DNA of 15,087 nucleotides, taken from contig MU069623.1 of the NCBI GenBank assembly GCA_002284615.2, positions 27,569 through 42,655 on the forward strand, written 5' to 3'. The notes under the pieces were generated by a model, which saw only the letters and a list, made by a program, of their open reading frames with translations, made no database searches and was not told the origin of the DNA. Of this stretch, positions 1 to 6,514 are shown piece by piece. Numbering within the stretch: the stretch's first letter is position 1; the number at the start of each line of letters is the position of its first letter. The translations under genes and the position numbers were made by a program. The stretch comes from Dunaliella salina (taxonomy: Eukaryota; Chlorophyta; Chlorophyceae; Chlamydomonadales; Dunaliellaceae).

Positions 1-62
<62 letters not shown>
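1..62. repeat. (GT)31 microsatellite at the window edge
   Basis: Uninterrupted GT dinucleotide tract. It begins at base 1, so its true length is unknown. Translation gives only a Val/Cys alternating artefact. Confidence 0.99.
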
Positions 63-64
<2 letters not shown>

Positions 65-321
65 ACCTCCATGCACTTTGCCGTCAAGTACAAATCACTT
101 GATTAGGTGCTCCATGCTATTTTTCTTCTTGATTCTTTTCAAGCTTGGGTTTCCTCCATCTGAATGCACTCTTATGTCAGACAGTCACTCAGCCATGCAC
201 AAAATAAAAGCTGTGTGTTGCTGATGCTGCCAGTAGCCGCTCATCACTCACCTGGCCCAGTTTTGTTCCCACTCCTGCTGTGCTCAAGAGCTGGCACCAT
301 GTGTCCCTTGTACCTGTGCAG

Positions 322-814
322 GAACAGGCTTCCTGACTGCCTACTTGCCCCTCTGGCTTCCACCTTCCCAAACACCTCGCTTCTGGACCTGGAGCATGTC
401 CCCAGCAGCGCTGCCTTCATTGTAGAGGCATCACGCTGCTTTCCTTGCTTGGAGAGGCTGCGCATGGGCATGCCTCAATCCAAGTCCAACATGCAGACAT
501 ACAAGCACTGCTGGGCCGCATGCCGAGTGGACTACATGGGCTTGGCCAAAGCTTGCATCGCCGCAGCGCAGGCAAATGCCTTGACAGAAGAGAGAATGCC
601 CAATGCAAAAGAGAATGCTCCATGCCAGCCGCGCGAGCTTGTGGTTGACTTAATTGAGCCCCACGCTGCCACCACTGGCACCATGGGACTGAGGTGGGAT
701 GAGAGGAAGTGGCAGCAGGTGCTGCATGACAGCAGGGAGCGCGAGCTCAGGATACGATTGAAAGCAGGCGCAAGCTTGAGCACCAAGGCGCAGATAGAAG
801 CTGTGATTCGGTGC
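322..814 (+). CDS. Possible internal exon of an unrecognised protein
   Basis: An open frame runs from 164 to 835. The part after a good acceptor-like site (tacctgtgcag, ending at 321) has mixed, protein-like composition, for example DYMGLAKACIAAAQANALTEE and a charged stretch containing RWDERKWQQVLHDSRERE. A donor-like gtgcgt (811) or gtgagc (815) precedes the stop. The upstream part (164-321) is low in charge and looks intronic. I do not recognise the family. The last 25 codons lie in unit 1 of a 74-bp tandem repeat whose period is not a multiple of three, which argues against strong coding constraint at that end. It could be a real exon with a repeat-derived 3' edge, or a chance open frame. 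Confidence 0.25.
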
Positions 815-1001
815 GTGAGCTCTGGATGCGACTGAAGGCGGTCGCAAGCTTGTGCACAATTGCGCAGGTAGAAACTGTGATCCGGTGCGTGCGCTATGTG
901 ATAGTGCTTGAAGGCAGGCAGCTGCCACGTACATGAGTTTTGCGTGCGATCAAGGCAGGCGCGAGCTTGTCTGCCCAAAATGGATGCACAGATAGACGCC
1001 T
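741..1001. repeat. Degenerate 74-bp tandem repeat
   Basis: Units at 741-814 and 815-888 are both 74 bp and align end to end. Shared blocks include gagctc.ggat.cga.tgaa, cgcaagcttg.gcac and gcgcag.tagaa.ctgtgat.cggtgc. More decayed units follow at about 889-945 and 946-1001 (the latter with gcgatcaaggcaggcgcgag and acagatagacgcc). Confidence 0.8.
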
Positions 1002-1406
1002 TTTTTGCCCATGAGCCCTTGTTTGCACTGTTGTTGGTGCATTAGCCTTTATTTTGGTGCATCAGCCCTTCCTTGATAACTCTTTGGGGTCAAGTTACTC
1101 GTGTCTGTGCAGGTGGACGCGAGCCTGATAATTGATTGAGGTGATGAGGTGTACATAGGTTATCAACTCCATGGTGAATAAAGATGTCACAAAGATAGCA
1201 ATTCGCCTTTGTTGACATGTTATTGAAAACTTCCATCATACCAAGCCTGCAGGATGTTGTCCTTGGGGCAGCAATGTTGAAGGCTCTTTCCTTCTCATTG
1301 ACCTGACAGCATGATCTGTCTGCCTGCTGCTGGAAATTTGCAAAAATATTAGAGGTTTGCCGTGCAATTTGCTTGGTTACAGGATGCTGATTTTTTTATC
1401 CCGGAT
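1002..1406. other. No gene seen; short T-rich spacer
   Basis: Nothing recognisable. Contains a doubled phrase around 1030-1066 (ttggtgcattagcctt / ttggtgcatcagccctt), one acceptor-like gtctgtgcag near 1110, and an isolated aataaa near 1184 with no associated reading frame. Confidence 0.6.
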
Positions 1407-1435
1407 AACTGGCCAAAGGGGCCCTTTGGCCAGTT
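1407..1435. repeat. Perfect palindrome, 14-bp arms with 1-bp centre
   Basis: The arm aactggccaaaggg (1407-1420) is exactly reverse-complementary to ccctttggccagtt (1422-1435), with a single G at 1421. It could form a very stable hairpin or cruciform. It lies in no identified gene and has no downstream T-run that would suggest a bacterial terminator. Confidence 0.95.
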
Positions 1436-1701
1436 CGAGCTCTGTTACGTCTTTGATAAGGGGGGTTTTCGCAGCCTACTATTATGTATGTATTTTTTCT
1501 TTCTTTTTGGTTGACATGAAGAAGATGTGCACGCTCAACACCCCCCCCCAAGCCCCTATCAGGAGTTCTGGTAGGGCTAGATACTTGTCTGCCTAAGTAT
1601 GCAAGTATAAAGCATAACTTGTTCCTGCATTCTTGCGTTATTTTTCAAATGGTTAAAATCATGAAACCTTCCTTTTCAATGAATCTTTTTTTCACTCCTC
1701 C

Positions 1702-1718
1702 TTTTTCTTAAAGAAAAA
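1702..1718. repeat. Small inverted repeat in a T/A-rich tract
   Basis: tttttctt (1702-1709), one A, then aagaaaaa (1711-1718). Probably a by-product of the flanking T- and A-rich runs rather than a functional site. Confidence 0.5.
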
Positions 1719-1749
1719 AAAAACTCCTATCCTGTCTAAAAGGATCTGG

Positions 1750-2145
1750 CCCAGAAAAGAAAGAAAAGAAATACTCAGACAGTGGAAAAAATAATTAAAA
1801 ATCAGTTAAGGAAAAGAGGATACCAACTAGGGACAAGGCACCGTATATCCCCTTCACCAAGAGAAAATGAGGAAAGAAATCAGTGGGGATCAGGAGGGCT
1901 ACTGGCAGTAGCCCGTGCCTGACCTTCAAGTTGTTGATGAGAATTGAAAGAACTTCGTGAAGTCTTCTCTAGAGCTCGTTTGGTACGAGCAAGTTCGTAG
2001 GCATTCTTGACAGAATGAGCATGAAGCTTCAGAGCAAGCTTGGTGGTCTTGCGTGTGTCAAAACCAAGCTCTATAAGTGGCTCCAAAGTATTAGGGGTGC
2101 ATATGACTCCACCCACACCTATCAGAATGGTATGAAGGGTTACGG
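1750..2145 (-). mobile_element. 5'-truncated 3' end of a nuclease-bearing LINE (copy A)
   Basis: On the minus strand an open frame runs to a TGA at 1880-1882 and ends in PPDPH. It encodes a Gly-rich turn (LIGVGGVICT), then LELGFD-type sequence, LALKLHAHSVKNAYELA and the tail. The homologous segment of copy B (2700-4515) contains LLGIGGTIYT and, in a shifted frame, QLHAHSVQYAHKL, so the two are the same family. The reading can be extended upstream without a Met through VTLHTILIGVGG to about 2142; upstream sequence no longer matches copy B, so the copy is 5' truncated there. Its 3' UTR (about 1797-1879) aligns with that of copy B. On the element's strand the 3' end runs into T/C-rich sequence (atttcttttctttcttttc), not poly(A). 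Confidence 0.75.
1880..2142 (-). pseudogene. C-terminal fragment of LINE polyprotein (copy A)
   Basis: This is the extreme C-terminus of the family described for copy B, after the nuclease motif. It has no PD or ExK residues of its own, so it cannot be active. An initiating GTG at 2114-2116 can be read, but it is internal to the family's protein and not a true start. The frame is open to the stop, so this copy has fewer visible lesions in this segment than copy B, which has frameshifts here. Confidence 0.7.
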
Positions 2146-2149
2146 ACCG

Positions 2150-2700
2150 GAAGCAGGTGGAGTGGCTGTGGCTGGCGCTGATTGCTCCCTCTTTCCCCTA
2201 CGCCCCCCTGCACTTCTCAATGGATACCGGACATTTGTCCTTGGCACACTTTTCATTGGAATGGCGTGCGAGATCAGCATCACACACCCACACATCACCT
2301 ACCTGGGAGCGCATTTGACTAACCCCCCTAATTCTTGCCAGATGCAAGGATGTGAAACAGACGACCAGCAAGAATTATAATACTTTAGTGCACGCAATGA
2401 AGATGTGTGAAGACAGGTTGGTGCAAGAAAGTGAACCAAGGTAACAAAGTTGCTTCAGGTAGGAAAGCAAGCATTGCAATTAAAAGGCAAAATCTCAGAC
2501 ACAAGCGATTGTCGCATAAACCCCTGGGCCTATAATGGCACGCTCAAAAGAAAGATATCCAGAGTTGACTCAATTTTTTTCTCTGGGAGCTTGACTGCTC
2601 AAAGCACTCTGATAACAAAGGGCACTTGTGTGCATTCCACATAACAAACACAAAGCTGATGCACATGATGTTGCGTGCGCCTTCAGGCACAGATGTTTCT
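2150..2700. other. Unassigned spacer between the two minus-strand LINE relics
   Basis: Open frames here are short and have no recognisable motifs. A plus-strand frame through 2015-2380 overlaps the antisense of copy A and is a shadow. No tandem repeats were found. Confidence 0.5.
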
Positions 2701-2820
2701 CAGAAAGAAGAAAAACTACATAACAAGAGAAACTCTCCCTACATCAATTAAGGAAAAAGAGACATATTGGTGCAACTAAGAGCCGTGAGCCCCCTTCACC
2801 ACAAGGTATGAATAAGAGAG

Positions 2821-3450
2821 CTAATGGGGATCTAGAGGGTTACTAGAAGCACTTAGCTCTAGAAACTACGATGTGGGAAGTATTCTTGTTTTCACTTGCG
2901 CAGCGTGTGGTGATTAGTTTGTGGGCATATTGAACAGAATGGGCATGAAGTTGTTGAGCAAGCTTTGTGGCACATTGTTGATCTAATCCTATAGGTAGCT
3001 AGCTAGTTGTTTGAATTGCTTCAAGGTATGTTCAGTGTAAATAGTTCCACCTATACCCAGGAGAATAGGGCGAATTGTAACGGCTTTAGCGTTAACAAGT
3101 TTACAAAGGTCTGCATGCTGCTGCTTTGCCGCGTTGAACTGATGCTCTGGCATTGTGTCTTCAGAAAACTTGATTTCTATTAAGTGCACATGACGTTCAT
3201 TTGCACGAAGTTCATGGGGTTGCCTCATGCGAATAGTTCTGATGGTCCTCCGCGAGGAGCTGCGCAAAGCGTGATGGGAATGGGTAGGAGAAACATCGTT
3301 AGAAGTATGTTTGGCATTAAAAGGGGTGATCAAAACAGCATCTGGTCGACTGGGGTTGTCTTTTCTTCTCTGGAAGGTTACGAGGGAAAAAGTAAGCAGG
3401 TGAAGTTCTGTTTGAGGCATGTGTAGGGAGTTGGAGGTTGTGTTGAGCAA
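2821..3450 (-). pseudogene. PD-(D/E)XK nuclease-like C-terminal domain, frameshifted (copy B)
   Basis: The main frame covers 3450-2989. PD is at residues 36-37 of that frame (Asp codon about 3340-3342) inside SRPDAVLITP, and ExK (E92-I-K94, about 3169-3177) inside HVHLIEIKFSEDT. This spacing and hydrophobic strand context fit a PD-(D/E)XK fold, which in LINEs nicks the target for target-primed reverse transcription. After GGTIYTEHTLKQFKQ the frame is lost. The reading resumes in a second frame (GLDQQCATKLAQQLHAHSV) and a third (ASSNPLDPH, stop 2821). At least two frameshifts mean it is dead. The assignment to the PD-(D/E)XK class is by motif, not by search. Confidence 0.65.
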
Positions 3451-3775
3451 GCTGAAAATCGCTTCCTATGTCTGTGTAGACCAGGCCTGCCTCTACAGGG
3501 CATTCGCTGAGGGCTTTTGTAATCATTCTGCCTGCAATGTTATGGTGTTCAGTTTTCATGTTGGAGATGATATGGTTTTGGCAGCCTGAGAGCATGAGTA
3601 GTGTGCTGTCCAAATGATGGCAGCCTGGGAGGGGGCAAGATGGATCAGTTGACCTTTTAAAATGTGCTGCATGTTTTTGGTTGTAGAGGGTGCCTGTGCG
3701 GTACCGCAGAATGGTACACTTCATGGGTACGGAGGTGTTGAGCATATTTCTGAAGGCATTGCTGATTTTTTTAAT
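3370..3775 (-). pseudogene. Zinc-knuckle-like region of LINE copy B
   Basis: Open frame upstream of, and in a different frame from, the nuclease segment; they switch near 3370. It reads AFRNMLNTS, LRYRTGTLYNQKH, then CPLPGC (Cys at about 3635-3637 and 3620-3622) and LSGC (Cys about 3581-3583). The pattern C-x4-C-x12-C matches a CCHC knuckle in which the expected His, five residues before the last Cys, is Leu here. Further on it reads NIAGRMITKALS, GLVYTDIGSD and HASNRT. A stop at about 3773-3775 breaks the frame, but coding-like sequence (NPLTDAESAFTEKKGYYHYRK) continues upstream of it to the LINE A insertion. Confidence 0.6.
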
Positions 3776-3882
3776 CTACTTACGGTAATGATAGTAACCC
3801 TTTTTTTCAGTGAAAGCACTTTCAGCATCAGTCAAGGGATTTGGGACAGCCTTAACAGAGGGATCAAGTATTTTTCTGGGGC

Positions 3883-3899
3883 TGTACATGGGGTGGCAC
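3883..3899. repeat. Left target-site duplication of LINE A (17 bp)
   Basis: tgtacatggggtggcac, identical to 4427-4443. The two copies bracket exactly the segment with plus-strand LINE coding sequence. The minus-strand reading of copy B continues past the right-hand copy, as expected if the insertion split it. Confidence 0.85.
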
Positions 3900-4426
3900 G
3901 GAGTGCTGAGCTTCAGAGTTTATATTTGCCTTTGAGGGGTTGGACAGGCGTGACTACTTCACACAATGCATGTACTCGGGTAAACCCCTCCATACTCCTT
4001 GGTACTTATCTCTGGACTTCAAGTTGGGCAGATATGTGCAAAGAAACATTGCTTGCTTCCGTTTGCATGCTCACAAACTTAGAGTTGAAACTTGTCATTG
4101 GCATGGACATTCATCTCATGTGATTGGTGTTCTTCTGAAATATTGCAAGATGAAAGACATGTTATTTTCCTCTGCTCTTGCACCCTCTTGTGCTGTCTCA
4201 GAAGAAAGTATGCACATCTTTTTCATGATTTTTCTGCACACAGAGTTTTTACTAATGAAGCAGGGCATTTCTACTTCTCTCATGCTTCTTCAGAGGATGT
4301 CGATTTTTCAAGTACAATTATCGTTTCATCTCCGAGCTTGTGGATTTTTTTCAATACACCGAGCAGCCAAACAATCTGGCTGAAGGTTATTAACATAGTA
4401 TGTTCGACTGTAAAACTATTAAACCT
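3900..4426 (+). mobile_element. LINE A, 5'-truncated, inserted antisense into copy B
   Basis: A 527-bp insertion bounded by a perfect 17-bp direct repeat. It carries only the last ~150 codons of a LINE ORF, homologous to the end of LINE E (5366-6437): FRLHAHKLRVET here against FRLRAHRLKVET in E, and LRRKYAHLF against LRRKYAYLF. The C-terminal coding end, gagcagccaaacaatctggc, is near-identical to that of E. After the LAEG-type end it continues with about 40 bp of A/T-rich 3' sequence and no clear poly(A). 5' truncation is the usual result of incomplete target-primed reverse transcription. Confidence 0.85.
3940..4392 (+). pseudogene. LINE A ORF C-terminus with CCHC knuckle, frameshifted
   Basis: The first part reads in one frame (3940 to about 4110: YVQRNIACFRLHAHKLRVETCHW) and shifts near 4105-4115 into a second frame holding the knuckle CDWCSSEILQDERHVIFLC. 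Cys codons are at 4119 and 4128, His at 4158 and Cys at 4173. The spacing C-x2-C-x9-H-x4-C is identical to LINE E. LRRKYAHLF follows. Further shifts bring the end back to the E-type terminus before a TAA near 4390. The knuckle's four ligands are intact, but the frame is not. Confidence 0.75.
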
Positions 4427-4443
4427 TGTACATGGGGTGGCAC
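4427..4443. repeat. Right target-site duplication of LINE A (17 bp)
   Basis: tgtacatggggtggcac; see the copy at 3883-3899. Confidence 0.85.
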
Positions 4444-4515
4444 AGCAAATTCCTGTGCGCTGGACTGGTAGTGCTTCTGTCAAAGACGGTGCATTGCCAC
4501 ATGGGCCTAACAATC
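4444..4515 (-). mobile_element. LINE copy B upstream remainder beyond the LINE A insertion
   Basis: On the minus strand, reading across the junction with one TSD copy removed leaves an open frame (…TSPAHRNLLCHPMYSPRKI…) from about 4515 into the part left of LINE A, with no stop at the junction. A stop appears near 4515. I do not recognise this portion independently; it is assigned to B only by continuity. The outer limit of B is uncertain. Confidence 0.4.
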
Positions 4516-4599
4516 TACTTCCAGCACAGTCTTTGCAGCAAGATGCTCTGTCTCTAGGATGCCTGCTACCATTAAGATGGAACTGCCTAATGCAGCTGC

Positions 4600-4983
4600 A
4601 TTGTATCCTACTGTCTGTCATTACATGCAAAATGAATCCAAGACGTCCCCTGGCTTTGGTACTGTTGCTGCCCCCTTCATATAAGTGCAGAGAAGCGTCC
4701 CTCCCGTGGGGTTTGGGGAAAATTCATTTTTGCGCCTTCTATTGCTCGCTTGTTTGCTGCCGTTTTGGAAACGATTGGAATTGCTGCTTATTGTGGAACC
4801 TAACTGCTTTGCACAAGGATAGCTTCCACCGTTGGGTGGCTATTCCTCTAAAGCCTACCCTCTTATCGCCTTCGAGTCCTCAACGCAAAAAATTTACCTA
4901 TTTCCTCTGGCGTGCATTCCCGACTAAGAACACACACGTCACCTCATTTAATCCAAAGGTTAAACCCAAACATTTTACTTGTC
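4600..4983 (+). pseudogene. Degenerate N-terminal RT-domain region of LINE C
   Basis: Pieces of a LINE reverse-transcriptase start appear in three shifting frames. ESKTSPGFGTVAAPFI (4634-4682) resembles the SPG-x-D-x-(I/V) opening of LINE RT domains. APSIARLFAAVLETIGI (from 4732) and NLTALHKDS (4797-4823) resemble the helix and the K-L-x-P-L-x-K-K strand that follow. A possible TLYRLYANVL-like remnant lies near 4860. No catalytic YADD block is visible before the next element begins at about 4984, so the palm domain has been deleted. The assignment is by my recognition of family motifs and is weaker than that of LINEs A and E. Confidence 0.45.
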
Positions 4984-4990
4984 TAAGCAC

Positions 4991-5154
4991 ATTAGCATTC
5001 TTTTTTCATACCTTGTGGTGGAGGGGGCACACGGCTTTTTTTTTGAGCCAATGTGTCTCCTTTTCCTTAATTGATGTAGGGAGAGGTTCTCTGCCTACGT
5101 AGTTTTTCTAGGGAGAGTTTCTCTGCCTACGTAGTTTTTCTTTTTCTTTTTTTC
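4991..5154 (+). mobile_element. 3' UTR fragment of the copy A/B LINE family (copy D), plus strand
   Basis: The fragment starts at the family's terminal CAT-TAG (His codon and stop, 4990-4995). It then follows the reverse complement of 2700-2823 closely: cataccttgtggtg.aggggggc.cacggct, ccttaattgatgtagggagag and gtagtttttcttt. It contains no coding sequence beyond the stop, so it is an extreme 5' truncation. The terminal 32 bp are tandemly doubled (5077-5108, 5109-5140), followed by a T/C-rich tail. A 7-bp taagcac at 4984-4990 and 5156-5162 is a possible short TSD. Confidence 0.75.
5077..5140. repeat. Two 32-bp tandem units at the end of copy D
   Basis: 5077-5108 and 5109-5140 differ at one base (g/t). 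Each holds tctctgcctacgtagttttt, with an internal ctacgtag palindrome. Copy B has this segment once. Confidence 0.95.
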
Positions 5155-5365
5155 TTAAGCACTTCAGATGCGCGTCTTTGTGTCCAAACTCTGAATGTTG
5201 AGCAAGCTTCCTGGGATGGCAGCATTTCTCTTATCTATGTTCTCTGTGATGCCCAAGATCGTGTACAAGAAGTACGACATGAAAAGCATGATGCCGTTTT
5301 CAAGTGTCCTCACCCCCATTTCTGCTCTCATCGGCTTAAATGTGCTTCCCTCTTCTCTGGCCCTC
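5155..5365 (+). pseudogene. C-terminal knuckle region of older LINE C
   Basis: In the frame starting at 5155: RLCVQTLNVEQASWDGS, then YVLCDAQDRVQEVRHEKH, FKCPHPHFCSHRLKCASLF. This aligns with the A/E segment (R.H.L.VE.A.WD, CD.C....QDE.HAL..C, C.LRRKYA.LF) but is clearly a different subfamily. The second knuckle Cys is Gln (CDAQ), and the His-to-Cys spacing is one residue longer. It is cut at 5365 by the insertion of LINE E. Upstream it is separated from the RT relic by copy D and a deletion. A longer open reading beginning at 5195 crosses this region in another frame and is not its real product. Confidence 0.65.
5354..5365. repeat. Left target-site duplication of LINE E (12 bp)
   Basis: tctctggccctc, identical to 6438-6449, immediately before the first base of LINE E and immediately after its tail. 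The match stops at both flanks. Confidence 0.85.
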
Positions 5366-6418
5366 GTGGCGTCTGCTTTTCGGGTCCGTCAATTTGTTCG
5401 TGAGCACTCTCTGGCAAATAGGCCATATGTCTCTCTGTGGCTTGGGAAGACGTATGTGGTTCCGGCTGGACTGTATGCAGGGCAGGTGTGGGGAACTGAG
5501 TACATTAAAGAGGGCAAGGAGTTTGCGAGTGACCTGCAAGTGCGGCACATGAGTTATCTAAAAAGCACGCTGGGTGTCAAACGTACCACTCCAAACTGGG
5601 CTGTTTTGCGGGAGTGTGGTCATGAGCCGCTCCAGTTTTATTGGTTCAGATCTGTTGTTAANATGTATAATAGCATGCTCAGGTCCAATAGCGAGACGCT
5701 GAGAAGCGTGNTGAAAGCGGATCTGAACATTCATTCTCGTGAGCCTTCTTGCTGGACTGCTCAAGTTTTAGATGCCTTTCAAGGANTGCGGCGCTGTGAT
5801 TCCTTTGTTAAAGCTGTGCGGCAGGGTACACCTATTTCTATTCAAGAGTTCACTGCTGACCTAAGGCACAGGTTGCGGGCAGTGTGGAGAGATGTTGAGG
5901 GAGTAAACCCTCAGGAGACTTACAGTAAATTGGCAACCTATCAAACTTTGTTTGCAGTGCCTTTTGACCACAATGTGCATGCCCCAGCCCGCTTACCGAG
6001 ACACATGTATTTGGATCTGTCTCAACATGTCGTAAGGAATGTTAGCCGTTTCAGACTTAGGGCACACAGGTTGAAGGTAGAGACAGCGGCTTGGGATTCT
6101 CGAAACTCTCTCATGTGTGATTGCTGCTCTAGTGCTGAGATTCAGGATGAAGTCCATGCCCTTTTGACGTGCAGAAACACAGCTGTTTGTGATTTGAGGA
6201 GAAAGTATGCTTACCTGTTCAACTGCTTCTCAGATGTTTTTTCAATGGAACAACCTTATTTACAGCAAGTTAGTGTCCAGGGTGTGCAGGATTTCCTCTT
6301 GCAACACAACAACAAGCTTTATTTGTTTATTTCTGAGCTTATGGATATTATGTTGGCTGGCGAGGACCAGTCACAGGCTGATCAGTCGAACAATCTGGCT
6401 GAAGGTCCCCAAATGTAA
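5366..6418 (+). CDS. LINE ORF C-terminal part (post-RT region, CCHC knuckle), partial
   Basis: 350 codons, in frame to a TAA at 6416-6418. It begins at VASAFRVRQFVREH, just downstream of the RT palm in this family, so it lacks catalytic residues and cannot reverse transcribe. Visible blocks: YVVPAGLYAGQVWGTEYI, LGVKRTTPNWAVLRECG, LATYQTLFAVPFD, FRLRAHRLKVETAAWD, then the zinc knuckle C-x2-C-x9-H-x4-C (Cys 6116 and 6125, His 6155, Cys 6170), LRRKYAYLF and the C-terminus NNLAEGPQM. Reading the frame back to an ATG at 5195 adds 57 codons that belong to the older LINE C in the wrong frame. Three ambiguous bases (5662, 5711, 5786) each make one residue unknown. Nothing suggests expression. Confidence 0.85.
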   Translation: MASAFRVRQFVREHSLANRPYVSLWLGKTYVVPAGLYAGQVWGTEYIKEGKEFASDLQVRHMSYLKSTLGVKRTTPNWAVLRECGHEPLQFYWFRSVVXMYNSMLRSNSETLRSVXKADLNIHSREPSCWTAQVLDAFQGXRRCDSFVKAVRQGTPISIQEFTADLRHRLRAVWRDVEGVNPQETYSKLATYQTLFAVPFDHNVHAPARLPRHMYLDLSQHVVRNVSRFRLRAHRLKVETAAWDSRNSLMCDCCSSAEIQDEVHALLTCRNTAVCDLRRKYAYLFNCFSDVFSMEQPYLQQVSVQGVQDFLLQHNNKLYLFISELMDIMLAGEDQSQADQSNNLAEGPQM

Positions 6419-6437
6419 ATGTAAATGTAAATCTAAA
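6414..6437 (+). repeat. LINE E 3' tail: (tgtaaa)3 tctaaa
   Basis: Four hexamers. The stop codon TAA of the ORF lies inside the first unit, so tail and coding end overlap. Confidence 0.9.
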
Positions 6438-6449
6438 TCTCTGGCCCTC
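6438..6449. repeat. Right target-site duplication of LINE E (12 bp)
   Basis: tctctggccctc; see 5354-5365. Confidence 0.85.
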
Positions 6450-6455
6450 TCTCTC
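6441..6455. repeat. Left TSD of the 59-bp micro-insertion
   Basis: ctggccctctctctc, identical to 6515-6529. It overlaps the right TSD of LINE E because both insertions used the same target. Confidence 0.65.
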
Positions 6456-6514
6456 AGCTGAGCAGCCAGACCTCATGGCTGAAGGCTCAAACTTACCTTG
6501 TAACCTAACCTAAC
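6456..6514 (+). mobile_element. 59-bp LINE 3'-end micro-insertion with (taacc)n tail
   Basis: gctgagcagccagacctcat and ggctgaagg match the last coding bases of LINE A (gagcagccaaacaatctggc, tgaagg) and LINE E. In frame this reads AEQPDLMAEGSN. It ends in taacctaacctaac. It is bracketed by ctggccctctctctc at 6441-6455 and 6515-6529, a perfect 15-bp direct repeat. The simplest reading is an extremely 5'-truncated LINE insertion into the same CT-rich target later hit by LINE E. Confidence 0.65.

Larger units (their letters stand above)
2700..3899 (-). mobile_element. Main part of LINE copy B: zinc-knuckle plus PD-(D/E)XK-like C-terminus
   Basis: Minus-strand relic read from about 4515 down to 2700, interrupted by LINE A (3900-4426). 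In order on its own strand: a segment with AFRNMLNTS, the zinc-knuckle-like CPLPGC...LSGC, a linker, the nuclease-like RPDAVLITP...LIEIKFSED, the C-terminal GIGGTIYT and LHAHSVQYAHKL, a stop at 2821-2823 (after NPLDPH), a 3' UTR to about 2742, and a T/C-rich end. LINEs with an RT followed by CCHC and a restriction-like endonuclease are an established class (R2, CRE, NeSL and relatives; Dualen also carries one). Membership here is inferred from motif order. The RT itself is not visible. Confidence 0.75.
5366..6437 (+). mobile_element. LINE E, young-looking 5'-truncated insertion with hexamer tail and TSD
   Basis: A 1072-bp insertion between two copies of tctctggccctc. It carries an uninterrupted C-terminal ORF portion and ends in three tgtaaa units plus one tctaaa unit (6414-6437), directly abutting the right TSD. 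There is essentially no separate 3' UTR. The open frame and exact TSD suggest it is the most recent of the larger insertions here. LINEs with short-repeat tails instead of poly(A) are well known (I-element-like groups). The endonuclease and the RT core are missing because of truncation, so the clade cannot be assigned. Confidence 0.88.

Noticed and set aside
3..224. Protein starting in the GT tract
   Set aside because: Alternating Val/Cys from the microsatellite followed by unrelated sequence.
4092..5102. 336-codon plus-strand open frame as a single protein
   Set aside because: It crosses LINE A, its right TSD, the RT relic of LINE C and the 3' UTR of copy D. Only short parts match LINE coding frames.
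6499..6514. Telomere-like taacctaacctaac
   Set aside because: Only three 5-mer units, not the CCCTAAA or CCCTAA repeat, and positioned as the tail of a LINE micro-insertion.
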